Assembly (NCBI GenBank): GCA_002215675.1
Contig: NGFH01000009.1
Span: 62,001-126,000, forward strand
Length of the DNA: 64,000 bases
Source: Bacteroidetes bacterium 2013_40CM_41_45
GTDB taxonomy: Bacteria > Bacteroidota > Bacteroidia > AKYH767-A > 2013-40CM-41-45
Direction of reading: 5' to 3'
Shown: in pieces, positions 1 through 7,935 of the stretch
How the letters are laid out: every line of letters begins with the position of its first letter
How positions within the stretch are numbered: position 1 is the stretch's first letter
Program-made: the position numbers and the translations under genes
The notes under the pieces: generated by a model
What the model was told of the DNA's origin: nothing
Databases searched by the model: none
What the model saw: only the letters and a program-made list of their open reading frames with translations

Positions 1-57
1 AATTCTGAAATCGTTACAAGAATTTTTGTTGCCGTGATGAAATTATTTCGGGAATAA
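1..57 (+). CDS. C-terminal tail of an upstream gene (partial)
   Basis: Frame 1 is open from the first base and ends at TAA (55-57), giving 18 residues that end in VMKLFRE. The next gene starts 19 bp later on the same strand. This would fit the tail of a coding sequence beginning outside the window. It is too short to assign to a family and could be chance. Confidence 0.35.
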   Translation, partial: NSEIVTRIFVAVMKLFRE

Positions 58-76
58 AAATCGGAATGAATCAACT

Positions 77-679
77 ATGTTTCAACTGCTTTCCATTTTT
101 AATATTGAAGACAACAAGTTGCAAAACCTGATCAGGGTTATTACTTTAATTCTACTAAGCAGCGTCAAGTTCGTTGCAGGCCCCACGGTAGTTTACTTCA
201 ATCAAAAATATGACTTCTCTTTTTTAAAGACTAACCTGTATACCATTATAGGAGGAATGCTGGGTGTGGCTGTAGTACTTTATTTGTCGCCATTTATTAT
301 GCGGTTCTGGTACTGGATTAAGTTTTTATATCACAGGCGCTTTGTCAAACACGACCCCTATTTTTCGGACCCGACAGTTGATATTTCCCTGCCTGTGGAA
401 ATTCACTATCGTTACATATCAGGCAAGAAGAAAAAAATATTTTCTCCGCGCAGCAGGCGCATTGTTCGCCTTTGGAAACGATACGGATTTGCAGGCGTTG
501 CTGCTATTACACCCATTTTGCTGTCCATCCCGTTGGGCACATTTATTCTTACCCGTTTCGAAAGCAAGAAGAAAAAAATCCTGGTTTATCTTTTCATCTC
601 CATTGTCTTCTGGTCATTTACGCTTACCTCGGTATTTGAATTGCTTCGTGTACGCAGTATTCCTGAAATTTTACCATGA
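77..679 (+). CDS. small polytopic membrane protein, DedA/small-multidrug-export-like
   Basis: A 200-residue protein with hydrophobic segments at about residues 15-35, 50-72, 138-160 and 168-190, and a basic stretch between them (KKKK and RSRRIVR near 115-128). The segment GFAGVAAITPILLSIPLG resembles the re-entrant motif of the small multidrug export family (Pfam PF06695), so a transport role is possible. No substrate can be inferred. The stop overlaps the start of the HAD gene by 4 bp (ATGA), which indicates translational coupling. Family assignment is tentative. Confidence 0.7.
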   Translation: MFQLLSIFNIEDNKLQNLIRVITLILLSSVKFVAGPTVVYFNQKYDFSFLKTNLYTIIGGMLGVAVVLYLSPFIMRFWYWIKFLYHRRFVKHDPYFSDPTVDISLPVEIHYRYISGKKKKIFSPRSRRIVRLWKRYGFAGVAAITPILLSIPLGTFILTRFESKKKKILVYLFISIVFWSFTLTSVFELLRVRSIPEILP

Positions 680-1380
680 AGAAAAAAAATTACAGGCATA
701 TTTTTTTTGACCTCGATGACACGCTTTGGGATTTCAGGACCAATTCGGGCGAATCGCTTCGCGCTCTTTATTCGAAATATGCTCTCGATAAAACCGCTGG
801 GATTTCTTCGGTGGAAGAATTCATAAGCAAATACCAGGAGCGTAACGTGATGATGTGGGAACAATACCGCTTAGGCGCCATTGACAAAACAACGTTGCGA
901 AGCAGGCGGTTTGAATTAACCTTCTGGGATATGGGTATTGATTCTTCGCTGGTTCCTCCCGGGATGGCTGAGGATTATCTCGCTCATCTGACTTCGCGGA
1001 GCAATTTATTTCCGCACACCCGGGAAGCGCTGGAATACCTTAGCGCGAAATATTCTCTCTGCATCATTACCAACGGCTTTCCTGATGTTCAGCATAATAA
1101 ACTAAAAAGCAGCGGCATCAGTGATTTTTTTTCAGGTGTTTTCACCTCGGAAGTGGCAGGATATCGCAAGCCCGATGTGAATATTTTTTTTCATGCCCTT
1201 CAATCCAGCGGGGCAGTTGCAGATGAATCCATTATGGTTGGCGATGGTCTTGAAGTGGACATTGCAGGTGCGCGCAATGCCGGAATGGACCAGGTTTATT
1301 TTAATCCCGAAAAAATTCCTCACCAGCACCAGGTAACTCATGAAGTACATTCGCTTCAAGAGCTAAAGAATTTTCTGTAG
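676..1380 (+). CDS. YjjG-family HAD hydrolase (noncanonical pyrimidine nucleotidase type)
   Basis: A 234-residue HAD phosphatase. Motif I is FFDLDDTLWDF near residue 10, with the nucleophile and acid/base aspartates. Motif II is IITNGF near 132. The conserved lysine is in YRKPD near 165, and motif IV is MVGDGLEVDIAGARNAGM near 187-205. Helical cap residues lie between motifs I and II. The DLDDTLWDF start and TNG motif match YjjG proteins, which dephosphorylate modified or noncanonical nucleoside monophosphates; that activity is known for the family and inferred here. It is coupled to the upstream membrane protein. Its 3' end overlaps the converging next gene by 18 bp. Confidence 0.9.
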   Translation: MKKKNYRHIFFDLDDTLWDFRTNSGESLRALYSKYALDKTAGISSVEEFISKYQERNVMMWEQYRLGAIDKTTLRSRRFELTFWDMGIDSSLVPPGMAEDYLAHLTSRSNLFPHTREALEYLSAKYSLCIITNGFPDVQHNKLKSSGISDFFSGVFTSEVAGYRKPDVNIFFHALQSSGAVADESIMVGDGLEVDIAGARNAGMDQVYFNPEKIPHQHQVTHEVHSLQELKNFL

Positions 1381-1956
1381 TTCAGAGCTGCTGGCGCAGT
1401 ATTTTACCAGTTCAGGAAAAAATTGGAGAAATTCCTGTTCGTAGAAAGCGAAGTCTTTTTTTAAATCTTCTGCAGCATTCTCCATTCCAGATTCAAATGT
1501 TGCTCTCATTGCCAGTCCGCGCAAAGCACGCTCAATCCCTTCCAATGTTCTGTAAGATGTAAGCCAATCGTGCAATGCCATGTAATGCAGCGCTCTCTTA
1601 GCGCGTTCAGGAAAAATCTCTTCATATTGTTTAAGTGTTCCATAAATTTCTGCGGAAAATTTTTCAAGAGGTGTCTTCTCAAAAGAATTCCAATGGATGG
1701 CAAGAAAATGGTCATAGTATACATCGGTAATCACCATAGCATATTTATGATAGGTACTCCGCAGGCGTTGCCGGCTGGCCTGTACAATGGGGTGCTTATC
1801 CGTGAAGGAATCTATTCTCCTGTGGATATTTATGCCTTTGGTAATTTTTTTGCTGAAGTGATTTTGTCCGTTTCCTCTTACAAAATCGGCCAGGAAATTT
1901 CCAACGGTTAATTCATTGTTGTATCGGGTAAGATAAAAATGAGCCAGGAAATTCAT
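1363..1956 (-). CDS. acyl carrier protein phosphodiesterase-like protein (AcpH/DUF479 family)
   Basis: About 197 residues, starting MNFLAHFYL, the typical N-terminus of the ACP phosphodiesterase family (Pfam PF04336). Five extra codons precede this Met, but the family start favours position 1956. Conserved features are GNFLADFVRG, the histidine- and arginine-rich stretch INIHRRIDSFTD near residue 50, and DVYYDHFLA near 83. The E. coli member removes the 4'-phosphopantetheine arm from holo-ACP. The family is HD-domain-like and metal dependent. The 3' end overlaps the converging HAD gene. Confidence 0.87.
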   Translation of the reverse strand: MNFLAHFYLTRYNNELTVGNFLADFVRGNGQNHFSKKITKGINIHRRIDSFTDKHPIVQASRQRLRSTYHKYAMVITDVYYDHFLAIHWNSFEKTPLEKFSAEIYGTLKQYEEIFPERAKRALHYMALHDWLTSYRTLEGIERALRGLAMRATFESGMENAAEDLKKDFAFYEQEFLQFFPELVKYCASSSELQKIL

Positions 1957-1999
1957 CGTAAAAACATTCATGCAAAGATAACATAGACTAATCTTAACT

Positions 2000-2007
2000 T
2001 ACTTTTG
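2000..2007 (+). promoter_or_regulatory. possible Bacteroidota -7 box upstream of the Kazal gene
   Basis: TACTTTTG matches the TAnnTTTG consensus of the primary sigma factor of Bacteroidota and lies 16 bp before the ATG at 2024. No clear TTTG -33 element was found at the expected distance, so the call rests on the -7 box and its position. Confidence 0.4.
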
Positions 2008-2023
2008 TATTGCTTATGATGAA

Positions 2024-2515
2024 ATGAAACACAGCTTACTTCTGCTGGCTTTACTTGTTTCTGCTTCAGCGATTTTTGCCCAGGTACAACCTCCATGTGT
2101 AGATACACTAGCGGTTAATCCTTATCATGATTGTTATATAGAATATAACCCCGTTTGCGGATGCGATTCAAGCACCTATAGGAATTATTGTTTTGCCCAG
2201 AGCAAATCAGGAGTTAACTATTACCGCACGGGTATCTGCAACAAGCAGATTTTCGATATTGACCTTGTGCCAATACCTGTGCAGCTTGAGCCGTTCGTTT
2301 TCAGCGCTGCATTTCGTGTTCCATCTTCATGCTATATTTTCATCACCGATGTTTTTGGCTCTGTAGTTTATAGCACTAACATTTACACAACCTATGATGA
2401 TGAGATTAAAACCTTTGAAATTGAAACCGGTGATTTCCGCAACGGAGTGTACGCACTGATTGCTGTTGTAAACGGAGAAAAAAAATTTAAAGAGTTTACT
2501 AAAGTCAGGTATTAG
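2024..2515 (+). CDS. secreted Kazal-type serine protease inhibitor domain protein with a sorting-domain-like C-terminus
   Basis: A 163-residue protein with a signal peptide ending near SAIFAQ (residue 20). Residues about 25-70 carry a Kazal fold signature: a cysteine pair, then NPVCGCDSSTYRNYC, then SGV and GIC, with the cysteine spacing of Kazal inhibitors, which block serine proteases by a canonical loop. The last 70 residues (ITDVFGSVVY, then FRNGVYAL) resemble a T9SS sorting domain, suggesting surface or secreted localisation, although the PNP motif is missing. The 3' end overlaps cas6 tail-to-tail by 11 bp. The target protease is unknown. Confidence 0.82.
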   Translation: MKHSLLLLALLVSASAIFAQVQPPCVDTLAVNPYHDCYIEYNPVCGCDSSTYRNYCFAQSKSGVNYYRTGICNKQIFDIDLVPIPVQLEPFVFSAAFRVPSSCYIFITDVFGSVVYSTNIYTTYDDEIKTFEIETGDFRNGVYALIAVVNGEKKFKEFTKVRY

Positions 2516-3257
2516 GTTCTTTTGGCGCAACGATATCTATCATTCCGAATCCGTTGTTGCAATAAAGCCCTAGTCCTGCGTCCCAGATAAATTTCTGAAC
2601 CCTGGGATGTGCATGTAGCACAAAAGGAATCAGGTAACCGGACATGGCCTCGTTATTGTCATTTTTATAATTGCGGGAAAGTTTTTTTCCCTCTGCCACC
2701 ACCTTGTTTATATAGCTCATGTCGGGCTGAAGTTCAAATTCGGCAAATGAATTAAGCTCTTCATCCGGATACCCGGCATCTTCCATGCGTTCAATTACAG
2801 AGTTGTAAAGATGGTCTGAAAATTCATGCGATGCCGGGTCAAGCGCTTCGGGCTTTATGTCATCTTCTGCAACGGATGGCTCAACGATAAGCGGAGAAAT
2901 ACAAACGTATTTCATTCGCTGGTTAAACATGGGGTCATCTATCAATTGGTGCGATTTGGGAAACAACTCCAGCTTGCCAATGTTAATTTGCTGAAAAGAG
3001 AAAATGCGCTCAATAACGTGCTCGGTCAGCTTGTCGTCAACAGAAGAAAACACCAAACTCACCTTCGAAGAATGAAACCGGATTTGCCCGGTTTGAACTT
3101 TGGAGGTTCCCTTGAGCGTAGAAAAATTATATAACGCAGTATGCCCGGGTAAATCCTCCATCATCTCTCTCATTACATGCGAAATAAGTTTCTGGTGATG
3201 AAGCGGAATAGCACCGTCATTGTTTTTCGATTTCAAAAAGGAAAACTTTACACGCAT
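2505..3257 (-). CDS. cas6: orphan Cas6-family CRISPR RNA endoribonuclease
   Basis: A 250-residue protein with the Cas6 RAMP layout. It has an N-terminal strand MRVKFSF, then IPLHHQKLISHVM (residues 17-29) where Cas6 proteins have a P-x-x-H-Q segment. HTALYNFSTLKG (39-50) aligns with the family FTFS/FTYS strand. KYVCISPLIV (116-125) matches the conserved xxxSPI/L strand. The glycine-rich loop near the C-terminus is GLGLYCNNGFGMID (228-241). H39 or a nearby residue is the candidate catalytic histidine, by analogy with archaeal Cas6. Cas6 cuts repeat RNA to make crRNAs. No other cas gene or repeat array is visible within 64 kb, so the substrate must be encoded elsewhere or the gene has another role. 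Confidence 0.85.
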   Translation of the reverse strand: MRVKFSFLKSKNNDGAIPLHHQKLISHVMREMMEDLPGHTALYNFSTLKGTSKVQTGQIRFHSSKVSLVFSSVDDKLTEHVIERIFSFQQINIGKLELFPKSHQLIDDPMFNQRMKYVCISPLIVEPSVAEDDIKPEALDPASHEFSDHLYNSVIERMEDAGYPDEELNSFAEFELQPDMSYINKVVAEGKKLSRNYKNDNNEAMSGYLIPFVLHAHPRVQKFIWDAGLGLYCNNGFGMIDIVAPKEPNT

Positions 3258-3436
3258 ATCAGAAAAGTGGTTATAAAAAAGGTCTTATTATACCTGCCAG
3301 ATGTTCAGTGATGCAAAAATGTAAAAAAAACTTAACCGTTCTACATTCTCAACGTATAAGTTTAACTTTTATAGTTGATACTCATATTCTCTTAATAACT
3401 AATAATTTAAACTAGCCTTTAGCAAAAAATATTTTT

Positions 3437-4144
3437 ATGATGGATGATGACCAAAAAATACGTGATGCTTTCTCCGATAGAAACTGGGGTGAAATAAAAG
3501 CTCACGACAGCTGGCAGGTCTTCCGCGTTGTATCAGAGTTTGTGGAAGGATTTGAAAAGCTGAGTAAAATAGGTCCCTGTGTATCTGTATTCGGCTCGGC
3601 AAGGTCTAAAGAGGAAAATAAATACTACGGACTTGCTGAAGACCTTGCCTATAAGCTTACAAAAGATGGCTATGGAATTATTACAGGCGGTGGGCCGGGA
3701 ATTATGGAAGCAGCAAATAAAGGAGCGCAGCGGGCAGGAGGAAAATCTGTGGGGTTGAATATTGAACTGCCCCATGAACAAAAACCGAACGATTTCATTG
3801 ACCCCGATAAGCTGATAAATTTCAGTTACTTCTTTGTCCGCAAGCTTATGTTCATCAAATATGCACAGGGCTTTGTGGTGATGCCGGGCGGTTTCGGCAC
3901 TCTGGACGAATTCTTCGAAGCGCTCACGCTGATTCAAACAAAAAAAATAGGCCGTTTTCCTATCGTACTTATGGGCACTGAGTATTGGAGCGGACTGATG
4001 AAATGGGTGAATGACAAACTTCTTACAGAGCAATATATAGACAAAGAGGACCTTAACCTGTTCAGAATTTTTGACACGGTAGACGAAGCAGTTAAGTATA
4101 TAAACGAATTTTATTCCCGCTATATGCTGCGCCCGAATTTCTAA
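3437..4144 (+). CDS. LOG-family protein (TIGR00730, nucleotide phosphoribohydrolase-like)
   Basis: A 235-residue Rossmann-fold protein. The signatures are FGSARSKE near residue 52, GGGPGIMEAANKGA near 85 and MPGGFGTLDE near 154; the last matches the PGGxGTxxE motif whose glutamate is catalytic in LOG enzymes. Family members hydrolyse the N-glycosidic bond of nucleoside 5'-monophosphates (cytokinin riboside monophosphates or AMP-like substrates); the true substrate here is unknown. Tandem ATGs open the frame at 3437. The stop overlaps the stop of the converging TPR gene by 4 bp. Confidence 0.93.
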   Translation: MMDDDQKIRDAFSDRNWGEIKAHDSWQVFRVVSEFVEGFEKLSKIGPCVSVFGSARSKEENKYYGLAEDLAYKLTKDGYGIITGGGPGIMEAANKGAQRAGGKSVGLNIELPHEQKPNDFIDPDKLINFSYFFVRKLMFIKYAQGFVVMPGGFGTLDEFFEALTLIQTKKIGRFPIVLMGTEYWSGLMKWVNDKLLTEQYIDKEDLNLFRIFDTVDEAVKYINEFYSRYMLRPNF

Positions 4145-6285
4145 GGCATTTTATTTTTTATACCTGCTTTTCTAAAATATTCGTTCGCTTTGGCAGTATC
4201 CCCCAGGTAATAATAGGTAACGGCAAGATTATTGACTGCCTTAGGATTATTGGGATTCAGCTTCTCGACTTGCAAAAAATATTTCAGTGCATTTTTATAA
4301 TCGCTCATGGCAGCATAGCTGTTTGCAAGGTTGTTCCATCCGTCTTCACTAAGCGGATTTAATTCTACAGCTTTGTTGAAGGCCTGGATGGCTTTGGGAT
4401 AATCTTGCTTCTTTGCCCATGCATTTCCCAGGTTAAACCATGCGTTATAAAACGATGAATCAAGCTGCACAGCTTTCTCAAGGTATATGATGGATGAGTC
4501 TGTAAGATTGAGCTCCATGAGATAAAGCCCCATGTTATTGTAAAGATTTTTTGATGACGGATATTTTTCCATCGCGATTCTCAGAATTGCAAGTGCTTTG
4601 TCGTACTCTTTAAGCGAGCCGTAAGAAAGAGCTGCGGCGGTTAAAAATTCTTCTTTGGGATTTTTCTTCATAGCATATGCTCTCTCCCAGTTGAACACAG
4701 CTTTTTGATAGTCGCCCCATTCTCTGTATGCCATCATAAGATGATACATAGCTTCGGCATAGGTCGGCAGTATGGCGATTCCCTTTTCAAGTTCAGCAAT
4801 ACTTTTTTGCAGATATTCCCTTTTTATTTCCTCGTTTTTTTCGGGAAATGCTTTCTCAAACAAAAGAGCGCTGCCGTAAGCATAGCGAATGCGTGCACTT
4901 TCGGGAGATGACTTTACATCATGAGAGAGCAGCGTGTAGTTATCTTTCCAATCACTATTGCGAGCAAATGTCTTAACAGAAAAAAGAATTGCAATTACAA
5001 ATACCGGAACCAAAACTCTTTTATTTCCGACAATAAAATCCCGTACAGATTTATAGGAAAGTGCAATGTTCCGGGACATGAAATTAACGAACAGACATGC
5101 CAAGGCAAAACAAATTCCTAGTGAGGGAATAAAAAGAAAACGTTCAGCAAGGGTTGATTCGATTAGAATAAAAATATTAGACACCAAAGCAATGGTCAGC
5201 AAATAAAACCATATACCAAATGACAGAGGATTTTTTTTCCTGAGCCCTGCCAAGGCAATAATTAATAATGCAACGTAAGCGATAAATGAAACAATAAATC
5301 CAGGGTCAGAAATTTTATGAAGCGGAATAACGCGGTAAGAATAGTCCCAGGTGAGAGGGTGAGGGAAAAAGTTAAGCAGCAAATATTTTCCGAGTATAAA
5401 AACAGCGGAGGCAAAGCGTATAACCTTGTCGCTCGTTTCAACAAGCGAATTATTAATGACCAGGATTTCGGAAAAATTTGAAATTCCTCCGAGGGCATTA
5501 ATACGCAGCAGGAAATAAATCAGCGTAACACCTGCAAACATTAATGTATAGCTAATAAGCTTTTTTAGGGGGGCGCCGGAGAAAAAATAAATCGCCAGCG
5601 GAAAAACTACAAGCATGGTAATGGAATTTTCTTTTGAGAGGAGAGAAAGAAGAAAAAATACCAGCGAATAAATCATCAAAAGAAATCTTGCGCTCTTCAG
5701 GTATCTGAATAAAAAATACAAAGAAAGCAATGCAAAAAGCAGGCACAAAATTTCATCACCACTCTTTACGTTATCTACCACTTCGGTATGTACGGGATGA
5801 GCAGCATACAGCAGCGAAGTAATAAATGCAATCAAAATCCCCCTGATGCCCGGGAGCAACAGCGCAAATGTTTTCATCATTACAAAAACTGTGAGAGCAA
5901 AAAGCAACACATTCACAAAGTGAAACAAGAATGGATTTTCGGGTGATATTTCCCATTCTACCGCAAATAACATGATGGACATGGGGCGGTATAAACTTTC
6001 TTTTCGCTCCCAAAAGCCCTTACGATAGGGTGAAACCATTATTTCGGGAATCGCTTTTGCACCTTGCGTTGTAATTTTATTTTTTGCGATTACCGTGTCA
6101 TCATCTCCAACAAATCCATGGCCGAGCGAATTGGCATAAAGTATAAATGCAAATGCCGCGCAGAGCAATGCAAGAGCGGTAACCAGTTTTTTTTCTGACA
6201 GAAAACTTGGCACGAACGCAGGTGTAGCTGTTGTTACGGCCGGTGCCGGTTTTTTTACAAGGGGTTTGCGCTCTTGTTTTTTCAT
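4141..6285 (-). CDS. TPR-containing polytopic membrane protein, TMTC/GT-C glycosyltransferase-like
   Basis: 714 residues in two halves. Residues about 30-440 contain roughly ten hydrophobic helices. The first periplasmic loop reads NSLGHGFVGDDDTVI, where the acidic cluster is the catalytic-type motif of GT-C (PMT-like) enzymes. YRPMS and HPVHTEVVDNVKSGDE follow, as in bacterial DUF1736/TMTC-like proteins. Residues about 455-710 hold five to six TPR units such as YNAWFNLGNAWAKKQDYPKAIQAF. This architecture suggests transfer of a lipid-linked sugar to protein, but donor and acceptor are unknown. The N-terminal tail is rich in Lys and Pro. The flippase lies 28 bp upstream on the same strand. Confidence 0.85.
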   Translation of the reverse strand: MKKQERKPLVKKPAPAVTTATPAFVPSFLSEKKLVTALALLCAAFAFILYANSLGHGFVGDDDTVIAKNKITTQGAKAIPEIMVSPYRKGFWERKESLYRPMSIMLFAVEWEISPENPFLFHFVNVLLFALTVFVMMKTFALLLPGIRGILIAFITSLLYAAHPVHTEVVDNVKSGDEILCLLFALLSLYFLFRYLKSARFLLMIYSLVFFLLSLLSKENSITMLVVFPLAIYFFSGAPLKKLISYTLMFAGVTLIYFLLRINALGGISNFSEILVINNSLVETSDKVIRFASAVFILGKYLLLNFFPHPLTWDYSYRVIPLHKISDPGFIVSFIAYVALLIIALAGLRKKNPLSFGIWFYLLTIALVSNIFILIESTLAERFLFIPSLGICFALACLFVNFMSRNIALSYKSVRDFIVGNKRVLVPVFVIAILFSVKTFARNSDWKDNYTLLSHDVKSSPESARIRYAYGSALLFEKAFPEKNEEIKREYLQKSIAELEKGIAILPTYAEAMYHLMMAYREWGDYQKAVFNWERAYAMKKNPKEEFLTAAALSYGSLKEYDKALAILRIAMEKYPSSKNLYNNMGLYLMELNLTDSSIIYLEKAVQLDSSFYNAWFNLGNAWAKKQDYPKAIQAFNKAVELNPLSEDGWNNLANSYAAMSDYKNALKYFLQVEKLNPNNPKAVNNLAVTYYYLGDTAKANEYFRKAGIKNKMP

Positions 6286-6313
6286 TTTAATATCGGTGAA
6301 TTTAGCAAACCTC

Positions 6314-7774
6314 TTACTGTTCGTGCTTCAATATATAGTACAGGTTCTTTAAGCTGATGATTCGTAAAAGCAGGGCCAGCGCCAGCCCTATGCCACCACA
6401 TAGGATTAATCTCACAGCAAAATATGAATGAAGCTTAGTAGAGATAAGCCAGCATTCAGTGATAAGGAGAATAAGAAACGCAACAACAGAAAAAACAAGC
6501 TTATAGTTGATATGAAATTTAAAAATGTACTTCACCATGACAACCTGTGCAACGGCCGTAAGCACCTGGGTGATTAAGCTGGAGACAGCAGAACCTTCTA
6601 CCTTGTATATTGGAATAAGAATAAGATTGAGTGTTATGTTTATGACCATGCCGGTAGCAGCCATAATATTAAGTTGCTTGAGATTGCCGTTTGCAGTAAG
6701 CAATGTCCCGAAAATGTACGTTGAAGAAATGGGGATAAAGCAAAACATTAAAATGCCAAACACCAAAGATGATTCACTGATGTGAGGTGTTTTACTGTAA
6801 AGCAATTGCATTAAATCATGACGATAAAAGTAAGAGCATATCGATACGATGAATGCCGGAACCACAAGAAGACAAAATGAAAGATGTACCATTTTAACAA
6901 CGGACTCATTTTTCTTTAGCATCCGGGCAAACATAGGTAGAAGCAGTCCGGCAAACAGGAATGCAATCATATTAGAGGCATCCAGTATGCGATAAGCAGA
7001 AGCGTAAATACCCGCCTGTACAGCTCCATCGGGCAGCATGCGTTCCAGCATAACGGTATCGATTCGGTTGTAAAACGTCATGAGTAATACCAGCACCGCA
7101 TAGGGATAGCTGTTTTTAAGAATCATCAGGAAGAATGAAAACCTCCAGGTAAGTTTTTTGAGCTTTGCCTTATCTATTACTATAACCAGGGTAAGGATAG
7201 CGGTGATGAGGTAGGCAGCTGTCTGCGAATAGACAAACCATCGAATGTCAAAGGGAGCGCCATCAGGATTTTTGTGATGCATAATGAGTAGAAAACCGCA
7301 GATTACAATCATAATAAGACGGTCGAGGACCGAAACAAAACTGTCAGTCCGGAAAAGATGCAGGCCCGAAAGATTGGAACGCAGGTAAAGAATAAAGGAA
7401 ATCAATGCCTGGTTAAAGACCAGCACAATGAGCATCTTGAGCATATCGGCCGTGTAGCCGATAATCCAGCCCAGCGTCATGGTAATGATGCAGAATAGTA
7501 TGGCAAGCATCATCCGCAGCGCCAGTATGCTCGACAAATGCTTGTTAAGCAGGTAATGATGCTGCGAAATATTTTTATTGTTGAAAGTGGTAATTCCTAA
7601 ATCAAGGAGTATGTTGAAGAGGAACGAAAAATTGAACAAGGCATAATAAAAGCCGTACATCTCAGCGCCAACAGCTATCTGAACGTACCGGTCTATACCC
7701 AGTATCCAGAAGGGTTTTATGAGCAGGTTAAGGCCTATAACCAGTATAAGATTGGTGACAAAAGTTCTTTGCAT
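6314..7774 (-). CDS. oligosaccharide flippase / polysaccharide biosynthesis membrane protein (Wzx-like, MATE-type)
   Basis: About 486 residues with 12-14 predicted membrane helices. It begins MQRTFVTNLILVIGLNLLIKPFWILGIDRYVQ, typical of the polysaccharide synthesis/MurJ-like group of the MOP superfamily. The fragment YNRIDTVMLERMLPDGAVQAGIYASAYRILDA is characteristic of that family. Such proteins flip undecaprenyl-linked glycans across the inner membrane. A Met six codons upstream (7792) is an alternative start. It precedes the TPR/GT-C gene on the same strand, so the two may act in one surface glycan pathway. The specific glycan cannot be read from the sequence. Confidence 0.88.
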   Translation of the reverse strand: MQRTFVTNLILVIGLNLLIKPFWILGIDRYVQIAVGAEMYGFYYALFNFSFLFNILLDLGITTFNNKNISQHHYLLNKHLSSILALRMMLAILFCIITMTLGWIIGYTADMLKMLIVLVFNQALISFILYLRSNLSGLHLFRTDSFVSVLDRLIMIVICGFLLIMHHKNPDGAPFDIRWFVYSQTAAYLITAILTLVIVIDKAKLKKLTWRFSFFLMILKNSYPYAVLVLLMTFYNRIDTVMLERMLPDGAVQAGIYASAYRILDASNMIAFLFAGLLLPMFARMLKKNESVVKMVHLSFCLLVVPAFIVSICSYFYRHDLMQLLYSKTPHISESSLVFGILMFCFIPISSTYIFGTLLTANGNLKQLNIMAATGMVINITLNLILIPIYKVEGSAVSSLITQVLTAVAQVVMVKYIFKFHINYKLVFSVVAFLILLITECWLISTKLHSYFAVRLILCGGIGLALALLLRIISLKNLYYILKHEQ

Positions 7775-7935
7775 GTGAGGGAAGCAGGGCAAAGTTAAAC
7801 GGGCAACTTATATAACAAAACAAAGCAGCGTATATTCTAATATTCTTGTCTGGTTTTAGGTGAGCCGTGAATAGAAAAACGCGAGGGATGCTTTTCCCTT
7901 CATATTTTTTTGTTTTTTTGAAAATCAATCTGTTT

